Part shown: one piece after another, positions 8,596 to 17,661 of the stretch | Numbering within the stretch: the stretch's first letter is position 1 | How the letters are laid out: the number at the start of each line of letters is the position of its first letter | From: Prevotella brunnea | GTDB taxonomy: Bacteria > Bacteroidota > Bacteroidia > Bacteroidales > Bacteroidaceae | Reading direction: 5' to 3' | NCBI RefSeq assembly: GCF_008016795.1 | Contig: NZ_SDIK01000072.1 | Coordinates: 1-45,773 of the forward strand | DNA length: 45,773 nucleotides | Made by a program: the position numbers and the translations under genes | Notes under the pieces: model-generated | Database searches by the model: none | Seen by the model: the letters and a program-made list of their open reading frames with translations, nothing else | Told to the model about the DNA's origin: nothing

Positions 8596-9621
8596 TTATG
8601 CTGTGCGGGAAGTGGGCTGACCACCATCGCCAACAGCTTTTTTTCTCGTGAATGCCAACGCTATCCATGCGTAGATGCCCAACAGCACCACTAACAAAGT
8701 TTGCACGGTATGAACGATGAGCACAAAATAGAGTGCCTGAACATCAGCGATGCCGTATAAGATGAGCATGGTCTTTACCGCGAAATGCCATGGACCGGCA
8801 CCATTGGGCGTGGGTACGATGACTGCAATTGAACCAACCACAAAGCAAAGCAGGGCACATGTAACGCCTAAATTGCTCGTTGCTTCAAAACAGAAGAACG
8901 TCAGGTAGAAATGAAGAAAGTAACTCGCCCAAATGGCAAAGCTGTAGAACAGAAACAAGGGCACGTTCTTCAGTCCTTTCAGTGAAATGATGCCCTGCCA
9001 GATGCCCGACAGTGTTTCCTTTACTTTGTCGTGGATGGTCAATTTCCTGCGGATGACGTAGAGCAACATCATGGCTGCCACTGCACAGACGGTGGTAACA
9101 AGCCACCCCATGGCAGAAAAAGAACCTGCAAGGTGATCCATTCGCGTTCCGGTTTTCGAGAAGAAATTACCAAAAACGCTTATCTGCGATAGAAAAGCCA
9201 ATGCCGTGATGATCACAACAATGATTGTATCGACGGCGCGTTCGGTCACCACGGTTCCCAACGCTTTCGGAAAAGCCACTTTATCGTAACGATGGAGCAC
9301 ACCACAACGAGCAAATTCGCCCACGCGAGGGATGATTAAACTAACGGCGTAGGACAGAAAGATGGAATTAACGCTGACGGAGTTACGCGGTCTCTCACCA
9401 AGAGGCTCCAAAGTCTGCCTCCACCTCCAACCTCTAAATGCCTGTGCGAGTACGCCGAAAGGCAGCGAGAGCAGCATCCACGTCCAATTCATCTGCCGAA
9501 GCAGCACGTTCTCTATTTTTGCGAAGTCGAAATCGCGATACATCCAATAAAGAATGCTGCCACCTAATATAAGTGGTAGGATAATCTTTATGCTGTCGTA
9601 GAGCAACTTCTTCAATCTCAT
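8596..9621 (-). CDS. Flippase-like integral membrane protein (LPG synthase TM / UPF0104 family)
   Basis: 341 residues with about eight hydrophobic segments. The region FRGWRWRQTLEPLGE, followed by IIPRVGEFARCGVLHRYDK and VTERAVDTI, is the signature of the lysylphosphatidylglycerol-synthase transmembrane/AglD-like family. The late PTPNGAGPWHF loop is also typical. The cytoplasmic aminoacyl-transfer domain of true MprF proteins is absent, so the role is probably lipid or polyprenyl-linked substrate translocation; the substrate is unknown. ATG at 9621 is chosen because the longer frame starts at a TTG (9633) lying inside the -7 box. It is divergent from rsmA. Confidence 0.82.
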   Translation of the reverse strand: MRLKKLLYDSIKIILPLILGGSILYWMYRDFDFAKIENVLLRQMNWTWMLLSLPFGVLAQAFRGWRWRQTLEPLGERPRNSVSVNSIFLSYAVSLIIPRVGEFARCGVLHRYDKVAFPKALGTVVTERAVDTIIVVIITALAFLSQISVFGNFFSKTGTRMDHLAGSFSAMGWLVTTVCAVAAMMLLYVIRRKLTIHDKVKETLSGIWQGIISLKGLKNVPLFLFYSFAIWASYFLHFYLTFFCFEATSNLGVTCALLCFVVGSIAVIVPTPNGAGPWHFAVKTMLILYGIADVQALYFVLIVHTVQTLLVVLLGIYAWIALAFTRKKAVGDGGQPTSRTA

Positions 9622-9630
9622 TACAATGAG

Positions 9631-9638
9631 CAAAGATA
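9631..9638 (-). promoter_or_regulatory. -7 box (TATCTTTG) of the flippase-like gene and pepD
   Basis: An exact match on the minus strand, ending only 9 nt before the ATG at 9621. The transcript would be almost leaderless. Confidence 0.65.
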
Positions 9639-9670
9639 CTAAAATGCTTTTAATTACAAAATAAAATATC

Positions 9671-9678
9671 TATCTTTG
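9671..9678 (+). promoter_or_regulatory. -7 box (TATCTTTG) of rsmA
   Basis: An exact match 20 nt before the rsmA ATG. It lies back to back with the minus-strand promoter at 9631-9638. Confidence 0.7.
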
Positions 9679-9698
9679 TAACCGAATAAAGAAAAATT

Positions 9699-10511
9699 AT
9701 GAAATCAGTCAGACCCAAGAAACATCTCGGTCAGCACTTCCTCACCGATTTGAATATTGCCAAACGGATAGCCGACACAGTGGACGCATGCCCTGACATT
9801 CCCGTGTTGGAGATAGGTCCGGGGATGGGAGTACTCACGCAATATCTCGTGGAAAAGCCGAGAGAAGTGAAAGCCGTGGAGATTGACAAGGAGAGTGTGT
9901 CGTTCCTTTATGAGAAGTTTCCCACGTTGAGGGAAAACATCTTGGGCAAGGACTTTCTGCGGATGGATCTCCGTGAAGCATTCGGTGGCAAACCGTTCGT
10001 GCTGACCGGCAATTATCCCTACGACATCTCCTCACAGATTTTCTTTAAAATGCTCGATAACAAGGACTTGATACCTTGCTGCACGGGCATGATACAGCGC
10101 GAGGTGGCTCAACGTTTGGCAGCCGTCCCCGGGAACAAGAGCTACGGCATTCTTTCCGTACTGATTCAGGCATGGTACGATGTGGAATACTTGTTCACGG
10201 TGGATGAAAATGTGTTCAATCCGCCGCCAAAGGTGAAGAGTGCGGTCATTCGCATGACACGCAACAGCATTAGCGATTTGGGATGCGACGAGCGATTGTT
10301 CAAGCGATTGGTAAAGGCCGTGTTCAATCAACGGCGGAAGATGTTGCGTGTGAGCCTTCGACAGATTTTCCCAACAAAGCCGAGCGAAGGCTTTTATGAG
10401 CGAGAGATTATGACCCAGCGTCCCGAACAGCTTTCCATCGCCCAGTTTGTGGAACTGACCAACGAGGTGGCTGACGAGCTGAATGGTATCGAACAGAACA
10501 ATAATCAATGA
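9699..10511 (+). CDS. rsmA: 16S rRNA (adenine1518/1519-N6)-dimethyltransferase RsmA
   Basis: Dimethylates two adjacent adenines in the 3'-terminal helix of 16S rRNA, using S-adenosylmethionine, late in 30S assembly. The protein has 270 residues, normal for the family. GQHFL (11-15) and LEIGPGMG (37-44) form the SAM site, EID (61-63) binds the ribose, and NYPYDISS (105-112) is the family NLPY-type catalytic motif in its Bacteroidetes form. The C-terminal four-helix domain contains FNQRRKMLRVSLR. The stop overlaps the start of the fRMsr gene (ATGA), giving a two-gene operon. Confidence 0.95.
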   Translation: MKSVRPKKHLGQHFLTDLNIAKRIADTVDACPDIPVLEIGPGMGVLTQYLVEKPREVKAVEIDKESVSFLYEKFPTLRENILGKDFLRMDLREAFGGKPFVLTGNYPYDISSQIFFKMLDNKDLIPCCTGMIQREVAQRLAAVPGNKSYGILSVLIQAWYDVEYLFTVDENVFNPPPKVKSAVIRMTRNSISDLGCDERLFKRLVKAVFNQRRKMLRVSLRQIFPTKPSEGFYEREIMTQRPEQLSIAQFVELTNEVADELNGIEQNNNQ

Positions 10512-10987
10512 ACTATAATAAGAAAGAAACTTATGAATTGCTCCTGAAGCAGATTGTCGCTTTGATAGAAGGCGAGGAAAACAATGAAACCGGTGTGCTG
10601 GCAAACGTCTCATCCGCTCTGCACCATGCGTTCGACAGCTTTTTTTGGACCGGATTTTATTTGCTTCACTCCGGTAAGACATTACAATTAGGTCCTTTTC
10701 AAGGAACGGTGGCTTGTTTTAACATTCCTATTGGCAAAGGCGTTTGCGGAACGGCAATCGCGGAACGGCGCACATTGGTTGTTCCCGACGTAGAGGAGTT
10801 TCCGGGGCACATCGCTTGCAGCTCGGAGTCGCGTTCCGAAATCGTCATTCCGCTCCTTACGACAACCGGCGAGCCTGTAGGCGTGCTCGACATTGACAGC
10901 AAAGAGGTCAACGCTTTCGACGAGACAGATGCACATTATTTGGAGAAGATAGCCCGACTGCTGACCGACAAATTGTATTCTGCCTGA
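10508..10987 (+). CDS. msrC: Free methionine-(R)-sulfoxide reductase (GAF domain)
   Basis: A single GAF-domain protein of 159 residues that reduces free methionine-R-sulfoxide. Three cysteines at 70, 80 and 104 have the same spacing (10 and 24) as the catalytic set of the E. coli enzyme, in GPFQGTVACFNI, GKGVCGTA and GHIACSSES. The C-terminal VGVLDIDS strand is also conserved. Keeping all three cysteines argues for an active reductase rather than a sensor GAF domain. It overlaps rsmA by 4 nt and is translationally coupled to it. The symbol msrC follows E. coli usage. Confidence 0.88.
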   Translation: MNYNKKETYELLLKQIVALIEGEENNETGVLANVSSALHHAFDSFFWTGFYLLHSGKTLQLGPFQGTVACFNIPIGKGVCGTAIAERRTLVVPDVEEFPGHIACSSESRSEIVIPLLTTTGEPVGVLDIDSKEVNAFDETDAHYLEKIARLLTDKLYSA

Positions 10988-11030
10988 TGGAAAAACAGAG
11001 AAAAGACTTGTAAGTTTGGGAATAAATCCC

Positions 11031-11038
11031 TATATTTG
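11031..11038 (+). promoter_or_regulatory. -7 box (TATATTTG) of frr
   Basis: A TAnnTTTG match with CTTG 20 nt upstream (11007-11010), 27 nt before the frr start. Confidence 0.65.
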
Positions 11039-11065
11039 TGCTAAATTTTTAATACTGTAAAGAAT

Positions 11066-11626
11066 ATGATAGACGTTAAAGCAACATTAAACGAAGCTGA
11101 AGAACGCATGATAATGGCTGCCACCTATCTTGAAGAGCAGCTGGCACGCATTCGCGCGGGTCGTGCCAACGTTGCCATCCTCGATGGCGTGCGCGTAAGT
11201 TCCTACGGCTCCGTGGTGCCTCTCAATCAGGTGGCTTCCGTAACCGTTCCAGACCCTCGCACCATAGCCATCAAGCCTTGGGACAAAAAGGCGATAAAGG
11301 ATATAGAGAAAGCAATCATGGATTCGGACGTAGGCATCACGCCGGACAACAATGGCGAAGTAATCCGATTGAGCCTGCCACAGCCCACCGAAGAGCGTCG
11401 CAAGGAACTCGTGAAGCAGAGCAACAAGATAGGCGAACGCACAAAAGTGGAGGTGCGCAACGCACGTTCGGACATTAAAGACAAATTGAAGAAAGCCATC
11501 AAAGACGGACTCTCGGAAGACTTGGAGAAAGATGCCGAGAACGATTTGCAGAAGATTCACGACAAGTACATCAAAAAGATTGAGTCGTTGCTCGAGGAGA
11601 AAGAAAAAGAAATCATGACGGTCTGA
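11066..11626 (+). CDS. frr: Ribosome recycling factor
   Basis: 186 residues, the standard length. Acts with EF-G to split post-termination ribosomes. The start is followed by the long helix containing [17 protein letters not shown], then the small beta domain ([22 protein letters not shown]), [17 protein letters not shown], and the closing two helices with [15 protein letters not shown]. It has its own promoter and a strong terminator 25 nt after the stop. Confidence 0.96.
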   Translation: MIDVKATLNEAEERMIMAATYLEEQLARIRAGRANVAILDGVRVSSYGSVVPLNQVASVTVPDPRTIAIKPWDKKAIKDIEKAIMDSDVGITPDNNGEVIRLSLPQPTEERRKELVKQSNKIGERTKVEVRNARSDIKDKLKKAIKDGLSEDLEKDAENDLQKIHDKYIKKIESLLEEKEKEIMTV

Positions 11627-11650
11627 CCGCTCATGTCCGATGTTCCACAC

Positions 11651-11700
11651 ACAGTTCCCGCCCCACGCTATCCAAAAAGGAGCGCGGAACTGTTTTTTTT
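11651..11700 (+). terminator. Rho-independent terminator between frr and rsgA
   Basis: An 8-bp stem ACAGTTCC/GGAACTGT (11651-11658 against 11685-11692), with further partial CGC/GCG pairing inside, followed by eight Ts. Only 6 nt separate the T-run from the rsgA start codon. Confidence 0.85.
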
Positions 11701-11706
11701 CACAAT

Positions 11707-12651
11707 ATGCGTGGCTTAGTAATAAAGAACACAGGCAGCTGGTACACAGTGAAAACCGATGACGGACGAGTGATCGAAAGCAAAATAAAAGGCAATTTCC
11801 GTCTGAGAGGTATCCGTTCAACGAATCCCGTGGCAGTGGGTGATTACGTACACTTAATTATCAATAAGGAAGGAACTGCTTTCATCTCCGAGATAGAAGA
11901 CAGGCGGAACTACATCGTCCGAAAATCGTCCAATCTTTCCAAACAAAGCCACATCCTCGCTGCCAATCTTGACCAAGCACTCCTTGTGATAACGGTCAAT
12001 TATCCGGAGACTTCTACCATCTTTATCGATAGGTTTCTTGCCGGAGCGGAGGCGTATCGCGTGCCCGTGATACTTGTTTTCAACAAATATGACTTGCTGT
12101 CGGAGGACGAACTTCGATACCAAAAGGGACTAATTCACTTGTATGAGACCATAGGCTACAAGTGCGTGGAAGTGCAATCCACCGAGAACGCGCCTTCTGA
12201 CAAAAGTCTTCACCGACTTCGGCCACTCTTGGATGGAAAGGTAACGCTCCTTGCCGGCAACAGCGGTGTGGGGAAATCGACCATCATCAACGAACTGTTG
12301 CCCGAAGCGAACCGACGTACCGCGGAGATTTCAGATGTGCATAATACCGGAATACACACCACTACGTTCAGCGAGATGCTGGAACTGCCTAAAGGTGGCT
12401 ATCTCATTGACACACCGGGCATTAAAGGTTTTGGCACATTCGATATTGACAAGGAAGAACTGACGAGTTATTTCCGAGAGATATTCAAGTTTTCCGAACA
12501 ATGCAAATTCTCCAATTGCACCCACACCCACGAACCGGGATGCGCTGTTCTGAAAGCCGTTGAAGATCACTATATTTCTGAAAGCCGCTACAACAGTTAT
12601 CTATCCATGCTCGAAGATAAAGAAGAGGGGAAATACAGGGCTGCCTTCTGA
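11707..12651 (+). CDS. rsgA: Ribosome small subunit biogenesis GTPase RsgA
   Basis: Circularly permuted GTPase of 314 residues that acts in late 30S maturation. An OB-fold comes first (about 1-65; [15 protein letters not shown] is the normal family start). The G4 motif NKYD (126-129) precedes G1 GNSGVGKS (184-191), followed by G3 DTPG, the diagnostic permuted order. The C-terminal zinc domain shows C-x5-C-x1-H and a later C in [14 protein letters not shown]. No -7 box is visible between the frr terminator and the start, so expression must come from read-through or an unrecognised promoter inside frr. Confidence 0.93.
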   Translation: MRGLVIKNTGSWYTVKTDDGRVIESKIKGNFRLRGIRSTNPVAVGDYVHLIINKEGTAFISEIEDRRNYIVRKSSNLSKQSHILAANLDQALLVITVNYPETSTIFIDRFLAGAEAYRVPVILVFNKYDLLSEDELRYQKGLIHLYETIGYKCVEVQSTENAPSDKSLHRLRPLLDGKVTLLAGNSGVGKSTIINELLPEANRRTAEISDVHNTGIHTTTFSEMLELPKGGYLIDTPGIKGFGTFDIDKEELTSYFREIFKFSEQCKFSNCTHTHEPGCAVLKAVEDHYISESRYNSYLSMLEDKEEGKYRAAF

Positions 12652-12734
12652 ACCTTATCCGGGCACTCGAAACGATGGAAAAACGGGCAAAAAATGACCT
12701 CACCGACAAGGTTTTTAGGGAGGGGAGAGAGTCG

Positions 12735-12914
12735 TTGATAATCAGCCACTTACGAATTGCTTTTTAAAAGCTTAGCTTTTGCTTTTCAATAGCTTAGCTT
12801 TTGAGTCCCAAAAGCTAAGCTTTTACATTGCAAAAGCTAAGCTTTCGCTTTTCAATAGCTTAGCTTTTGAGTCCCAAAAGCTAAGCTTTTACATTGCAAA
12901 AGCTAAGCTTTCGC
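12735..12914 (+). repeat. Dispersed repeat copy D (tail only) with 66-bp tandem duplication
   Basis: It begins with TTGATAATCA (12735-12744), as in the full copies, and continues with palindromic boxes of the AAAAGCTTAGCTTTT type. The unit 12781-12846 is repeated exactly at 12847-12912. The ~228-bp head and centre present in copies A-C are not recognisable upstream. It lies 84 nt after the rsgA stop, in sense orientation. Confidence 0.8.
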
Positions 12915-13208
12915 AAAAATGAACCTTTACCGGTCAGAACAGATGCCTAACCGGTGAACAGGATGGAACTCGCTTCCCATCCCTTTTTCGGCGAGCTGCG
13001 AAGAAGAAAAGTTTTATGAAAAGTCCGCCATAAACATGAAAAATAGGAGATAAACACTCACAAGCAGTGCTTACCTCCTACTTTTTTTGTTGCCTGTCAT
13101 CTTCTTGTTCCCGAAGACTTCCCTATTGGAAAGATACAGACAGAACGCTACCGTTCTCCATTCTCTTCGTTTCTAAAAGAAGCCTGGCAATTGCAAGTTG
13201 TCAGAATC
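12915..13208. other. Gene-free stretch between repeat and NlpE-like gene
   Basis: Apart from the bidirectional terminator at 13044-13088 I see no gene or other signal here. Confidence 0.5.
13044..13088. terminator. Bidirectional terminator between rsgA and the NlpE-like gene
   Basis: An imperfect hairpin (TAGGAG-TAA-CACT against AGTG-TTA-CTCCTA, 13044-13080) with T-runs on both strands (CTTTTTTT on plus, ATTTTT on minus), placed between convergent genes. Confidence 0.65.
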
Positions 13209-13661
13209 TTATTTTACAAGTTTCAAATCATAGTTGAGAGAACTTTTTTCAGCTTCTTCCAACTCGTTGTTTACCAATCGCAACGTAGAATCGTTCACGA
13301 TCTTGAAGAACATAGTCTCAGTCTTACCCAACTGCAGTTTATAAGCCGTTACCTTCTTGCCGTCCTTATCCTTTTCCATTTTTTCGGCTTTACCGGTATA
13401 GCGTTCTACCACGTCTTTTCCCTTGTCTGCCTCAAGCATTGTCTCCGTGAGTCGGAAACCGTCCGTACTGTCGGTTGCCATCATCAATTCATACTTGATT
13501 CCGGGACCATCGGCTGCCGGAACTTCCCCTTTAAAGCACAAAGAATCAGTAAGTTCTGTCTCCTGACTGGCTGTGGTCGCAGCATCCTGAACAGGTTTTG
13601 CGGGTTGTTTGCACGCTACCATCGCAACGGAAGTTAGCAGTACCATAAAAATTTTCTTCAT
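13209..13661 (-). CDS. NlpE-like lipoprotein lacking the CxxC motif
   Basis: 150 residues. MKKIFMVLLTSVAMVAC is a lipoprotein signal with the lipid-carrying cysteine at position 17, so it is anchored in the cell envelope. The mature part matches the NlpE N-terminal beta-barrel pattern: FKGEVPAADGPGIKYELMM, then FRLTETMLE and ERYTGKAEK. In E. coli NlpE the corresponding loop has CxxC (copper binding and envelope stress signalling); here both cysteines are replaced (PAADGPG). The function is therefore probably structural or ligand-binding and not known. The start at 13661 is preferred because the longer frame reads through the -7 box at 13688-13695. Confidence 0.75.
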   Translation of the reverse strand: MKKIFMVLLTSVAMVACKQPAKPVQDAATTASQETELTDSLCFKGEVPAADGPGIKYELMMATDSTDGFRLTETMLEADKGKDVVERYTGKAEKMEKDKDGKKVTAYKLQLGKTETMFFKIVNDSTLRLVNNELEEAEKSSLNYDLKLVK

Positions 13662-13687
13662 AAATTCATGTTCTTTTTGTTTCGTTG

Positions 13688-13695
13688 CAAAGATA
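13688..13695 (-). promoter_or_regulatory. -7 box (TATCTTTG) of the NlpE-like gene
   Basis: An exact minus-strand match, 26 nt upstream of the chosen ATG. Confidence 0.65.
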
Positions 13696-13798
13696 CGCAT
13701 TTGCATAAAAAAAGTGATAATCAATAGTCTTAAAAACATTTAAGAAACATTTACGCGAAATCCTCGTTTGTAAAGAAAGCTCAAAGCTCCGGCAGCTA

Positions 13799-13859
13799 AA
13801 TAAACAGGTGTACCTGCTTATTCATAAAAAAAAGAGGATACGCAGTGTACCCTCTTTTT
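13799..13859. terminator. Terminator region downstream of the TonB receptor gene
   Basis: Two consecutive hairpins. The main one is AAAGAGG-TAC/GTA-CCTCTTT (about 13831-13857) with T-runs on both strands. A second near-perfect one (AATAA-CAGGT/ACCTG-TTATT) is at 13799-13822. They lie 27-87 nt beyond the receptor stop. Confidence 0.75.
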
Positions 13860-13885
13860 CTTATGAGTGTGTTTTTTTTCGCAAT

Positions 13886-16800
13886 TTAGTTGAAGAAGTA
13901 TTTTACACCAATCTGCAACATCCAGCACTGGTTGTAGTTCTTGTCGAACGACCATGTCTTTGTAGGAGCATTGCCCTCCTTGTCTTTTCTCATCGAGAAG
14001 TAAGGAACGTTGTTGGCATCTATCTTGTCAACTTTCAGGAACTGACCGCCGAAGCTGCCGTTCATGTTCTTCTCCACTCCCCACTTTGAGTTGAACAAGT
14101 TGCCTATGTTCATCACGTTGGCACTCAACTGAAGGTTGTGGCGTGTGTTGCCGATGTTGAAGGTGAAGTCGTGTGCCCAGCGGAAGTCGAAACGATGGAC
14201 GAATGGCGCGCGTGCGCTGTAAGCCTCCGCATACTCGCCCTTGTGGTTCTTCAGGTAAGAGTCCTGATTCACGTAGTTCCAGAAGAGTTGGCGATCAGAC
14301 TCGTGTGTGAAATGAATCTGGCTGTCGTCGGCCGGAATGTACATCAAGTCGTTGGCAATCTTGTCGTTGTTGATGTCGCCGTAGTAAAAATAGCTGTAGC
14401 CCCTTGGAGAATAGCCGGTGTAGAAGAGTGCGAAATGGTCGTGATGATAAGTGTAGCTCACTGAAGCTATCAGGCGATCGGGAATCACATACTGCGAGTT
14501 CTGCAGTGCGTCGCTGTTCGGACCGTTGACGGTGTAGAGTCCTTGCCATGCCGATGATGCGTTGGAGCCGGGCATTCCCGACACCTCCTTCATCACTGTG
14601 TGGGTATAGGCTGCCATGATGCTCAGGTTGTCGATTGGCTCTGCGTTTAGTGTGAGGTTGAATGTCCAACCATAGCCTTTGTGCGTGTTCTCCAGCACGC
14701 AAGCATCGCTCACCTTATTATATGTGAAGTTGGTCGGATAGAGATAGCGGTTGTCGGCTCCGTTGAGGCGCTCCCATGTGGGCATCTCCGCATCCTTGAT
14801 GTCCCAGTTAACCAGACGAACGTCGTTGATTTTCTTTGTATAGGTGAACTCTGCTGTTGCGGTGAAGGGGAACGAGGTGGGTATCTGATAATCAACGGCA
14901 ATCGATGATTTCCATACCTGTGGCATCTTGAAGTCGCTGGCGATGGCGGCGATGGAACTTGGCACCGTGCCTTGCTCCGGTGTGATGCTTTCCGGTGCAC
15001 CGAGCATGTCTCGCATTTGGTTCACATCGGTAACGATGCCTCCTGTAAACTTGTCGAGTCGTGGGTCTCTCGATGTTACGACGCCGTTGGTGTATCGTGT
15101 CACGGCACTCACGAGGTTTTGGACCATACCAGAGTTGGAGGGCATGTTGGTGAAGAACACCAATGGCAGGCGACCGGTGAAGATACCTGAGCCACCACGC
15201 ACTTTCAGCGTGCGGTCTTTAAACACATCCCATGTGAATCCGAAGCGTGGGGATATCTGAATGTTGCTCTTGGCCCACTTGCCGGTGTCGATGTGGCGAC
15301 CTCCGAAGTCGAGTTCGTAGATGGCATTGTTACGCATGATGTCGTCATCGTCATAAGAAATGTTGTCGAATCGTATGCCACCTGTCAGTTTCAGGTTGTC
15401 GAGCACGTTCCACTCGTCTTGCAGATAAAGCCCATACTGATTGAAACTGACTTCTGCCGCTGGATTGAGGTTGCCTGCATAGCCATAGGTTAGTGCAACA
15501 GCCTCAGGCGCAGCGCCTGTGAGGAAATCATTGAGGCTGCGGTAGCGGTAATAGCCTGTTCCGTTTCGCATGTAGGAGTTATTGGCCATCTGATGCTCGA
15601 AGCTCAATCCTGCCGTCAGTTTGTGGCTGCCCAGATAATAAGTGAAGTTGTCGGTGATGGTCGTAATCTTATTGTTCACACCATTGTTGTAGGTGAATAG
15701 CTCGTAACCGAGGCTCATGTACGGCTCAAGGGTCTGCTTTACGTTGTATCCGCCGAAGTCAACAGCGATGTTTTGTCCCGTTTTAGAATCGATTGTGGGG
15801 TAATCGCCCGTTGAGTAGTCGTACATGATGTCGATGAATGGGAATGGCGACGAGTTGCTGCCACGCATATCCTTGATGTTTGTGTAGGTAACGAGCAGTT
15901 GGTTGGAGATATTCTTGCCGAAACGACTGTTCAAGTCGGCAGAAATGGAGTTGATTTTATTCTCCATCGAGTACATGGAGTTTGCGAAGGCCATGGAATA
16001 CTGCGATAAACGGTTGAATCCTCTCAGTCGGAAGCCAGTGTTGCCCGAATTTCCGTTGGTGGGATTCCATGCCTTGTTGGTGGTTGTGTTGTAGCGAAGG
16101 GCAAGATGGTGGTTCTGATTGATGTTCCAGTCAAGACGAGCGAGAAACTTTGTGTTGCTCTCATCTGCAGGAAAGGCATCGTATGCCCCTGTATCATAGC
16201 CGTATTTGCTTCGCATGAACTCTTGAACTTTCTGCATATCGGCAATGGTGGTTCTTGAAATGTAGTCTGTTTTTCTGGCTACACCATCTGCAGAAGGATG
16301 CCAGCGGTTGGCCACTGATGGCACCTTGGAGGTCTCGAAGTTGGCAAAGAAAAAGAGTTTGTCCTTCAGAATCGGACCACCCAGTGTGAATCCGTAAGTG
16401 GTGTTGCGGTTGGTGCCGCGTTCTCCGAGGTCGGTGTGGTCAATGCGGTTACCGTGCATGTTTTCATTGTTGTGGTAAATGTAGGCTGCTCCCTTGAAAG
16501 TGTTTGTGCCTGATTTGGTCACGGCGTTGATACCTCCGCCAATGAAGTTGGTCTGCCGCACATCGTAAGGAGCGATCACCACCTGTACCTCGTCGATGGC
16601 ATCCATTGAGATAGGATTGCCTCCTCCGGGGAGTGCCGACGAGAGACCGAAGTTGTTGTTGAAGTTGGCACCGTCGAGGGTGAAGTTGGTCGAACGTCCA
16701 TCGCCGCCGGCGAAACTCATGCCGTTGGCATAAGGAGATATGCGCGCAATGTCGGATATGCTGCGATTGATGGTAGGCAGCGCTGTCATCTGTGCGTTGC

Positions 16801-17218
16801 TGATGTTGGTGGTGGCACCGGTCTTTTCGAGTGAGAACTTGCTGGCCTTGCCCGTAACGACAACCTCGCCCAGCTCATTGGCATCCTCTGAAAGCGCCGG
16901 CGACAGCTTATAGACCTCGCCGAGCTGAAGCATGATTCCCGTATAGGTCTTCGATTTGTGCCCGACATAAGATACGGTGACGGAGTAGGGACCACCGGTG
17001 CGCATACCTTGGATTTCGTAGCGTCCGTCGATGTTTGTGACAGTGGCATAGCTTGTGCCTGAAGGCTCGTGTACAACTTGTACCGAAGCCCCAATCAGAG
17101 GCTCGTTGCTGCCTGATAATGTAACCTTGCCTCCGAGGGCGGAGGTGGTGACCTGTGCTGAAAGGGTCGATGCGAACATCACCAACAGTGCAAACAGGAA
17201 TAGTAATCTTTTCTGCAT
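13886..17218 (-). CDS. TonB-dependent receptor, Oar-like, with carboxypeptidase-regulatory domain
   Basis: Outer-membrane active transporter of 1110 residues. It has a Sec signal peptide ending about ALSAQ (residue 21), a CarboxypepD_reg-like Ig fold (about 25-115, GGKVTLSGSNEPLIGASVQVV), a plug domain (about 118-240, with GEVVVTGKASKFS, TNFTLDGANFNNNFG and DEVQVVIAPYDVRQTNFIGG), then a large beta-barrel with many aromatic-rich strands ending in GVKYFFN. This architecture is that of the Oar/OmpA-related receptors, not of SusC, and no SusD partner is adjacent. The cargo is unknown; TonB/ExbBD energise the family. It is a single gene with its own promoter and terminator. Confidence 0.9.
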   Translation of the reverse strand: MQKRLLFLFALLVMFASTLSAQVTTSALGGKVTLSGSNEPLIGASVQVVHEPSGTSYATVTNIDGRYEIQGMRTGGPYSVTVSYVGHKSKTYTGIMLQLGEVYKLSPALSEDANELGEVVVTGKASKFSLEKTGATTNISNAQMTALPTINRSISDIARISPYANGMSFAGGDGRSTNFTLDGANFNNNFGLSSALPGGGNPISMDAIDEVQVVIAPYDVRQTNFIGGGINAVTKSGTNTFKGAAYIYHNNENMHGNRIDHTDLGERGTNRNTTYGFTLGGPILKDKLFFFANFETSKVPSVANRWHPSADGVARKTDYISRTTIADMQKVQEFMRSKYGYDTGAYDAFPADESNTKFLARLDWNINQNHHLALRYNTTTNKAWNPTNGNSGNTGFRLRGFNRLSQYSMAFANSMYSMENKINSISADLNSRFGKNISNQLLVTYTNIKDMRGSNSSPFPFIDIMYDYSTGDYPTIDSKTGQNIAVDFGGYNVKQTLEPYMSLGYELFTYNNGVNNKITTITDNFTYYLGSHKLTAGLSFEHQMANNSYMRNGTGYYRYRSLNDFLTGAAPEAVALTYGYAGNLNPAAEVSFNQYGLYLQDEWNVLDNLKLTGGIRFDNISYDDDDIMRNNAIYELDFGGRHIDTGKWAKSNIQISPRFGFTWDVFKDRTLKVRGGSGIFTGRLPLVFFTNMPSNSGMVQNLVSAVTRYTNGVVTSRDPRLDKFTGGIVTDVNQMRDMLGAPESITPEQGTVPSSIAAIASDFKMPQVWKSSIAVDYQIPTSFPFTATAEFTYTKKINDVRLVNWDIKDAEMPTWERLNGADNRYLYPTNFTYNKVSDACVLENTHKGYGWTFNLTLNAEPIDNLSIMAAYTHTVMKEVSGMPGSNASSAWQGLYTVNGPNSDALQNSQYVIPDRLIASVSYTYHHDHFALFYTGYSPRGYSYFYYGDINNDKIANDLMYIPADDSQIHFTHESDRQLFWNYVNQDSYLKNHKGEYAEAYSARAPFVHRFDFRWAHDFTFNIGNTRHNLQLSANVMNIGNLFNSKWGVEKNMNGSFGGQFLKVDKIDANNVPYFSMRKDKEGNAPTKTWSFDKNYNQCWMLQIGVKYFFN

Positions 17219-17277
17219 TGTGGAATGAATTATAAAATTATGGTTTGTTTTTTACTTTTACCTCAATAATTATGGTG

Positions 17278-17285
17278 CAAAAGTA
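17278..17285 (-). promoter_or_regulatory. -7 box (TACTTTTG) of the TonB receptor gene
   Basis: A TAnnTTTG match on the minus strand, giving a leader of about 50 nt. Confidence 0.65.
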
Positions 17286-17661
17286 GTTAAGGAATGTTTC
17301 TAACGTGTTACATAAAAATTAAAAACTCGTTGAAACTTCTCTGTTTTTGTGTTTCCCCCATCCATCGAACTGCATAGAGGTATCAAGCAAGTTTTGCTAT
17401 TTCGCAGTATTACTGACAGATGATTTGGCATCTACCAAATCTCTTCTGTCATGCCTTGCAATATATTTGATATGTTCGCAGCCTCTTCTTTCATAGGCGT
17501 AAAAGCATGAAAGCATCTCACGTATGCAAGAAAATTTCCCCTCTTTTCCAAAGGTTTTTAAGGAGTGTGATTTGTTTGAGAGCAAAGATAGAAATAAAGA
17601 AAAAGTGTTTTCCTACCCGGAAAGCACTTTATGTCCCTATTCGTGCGAACCGATGAAAAGC
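17286..17661. other. Gene-free stretch with an interrupted inverted repeat
   Basis: The only structure seen is an inverted repeat at 17415-17450: GACAGA and ATTTGG against CCAAAT and TCTGTC, with short internal loops. There is no U-tract, about 210 nt separate it from the MerR stop, and its role is unknown. Short frames here look like chance. Confidence 0.4.

Noticed and set aside
12781..12912. CRISPR array
   Set aside because: There are only two directly abutting identical units with no unique spacers, and no cas genes are nearby.
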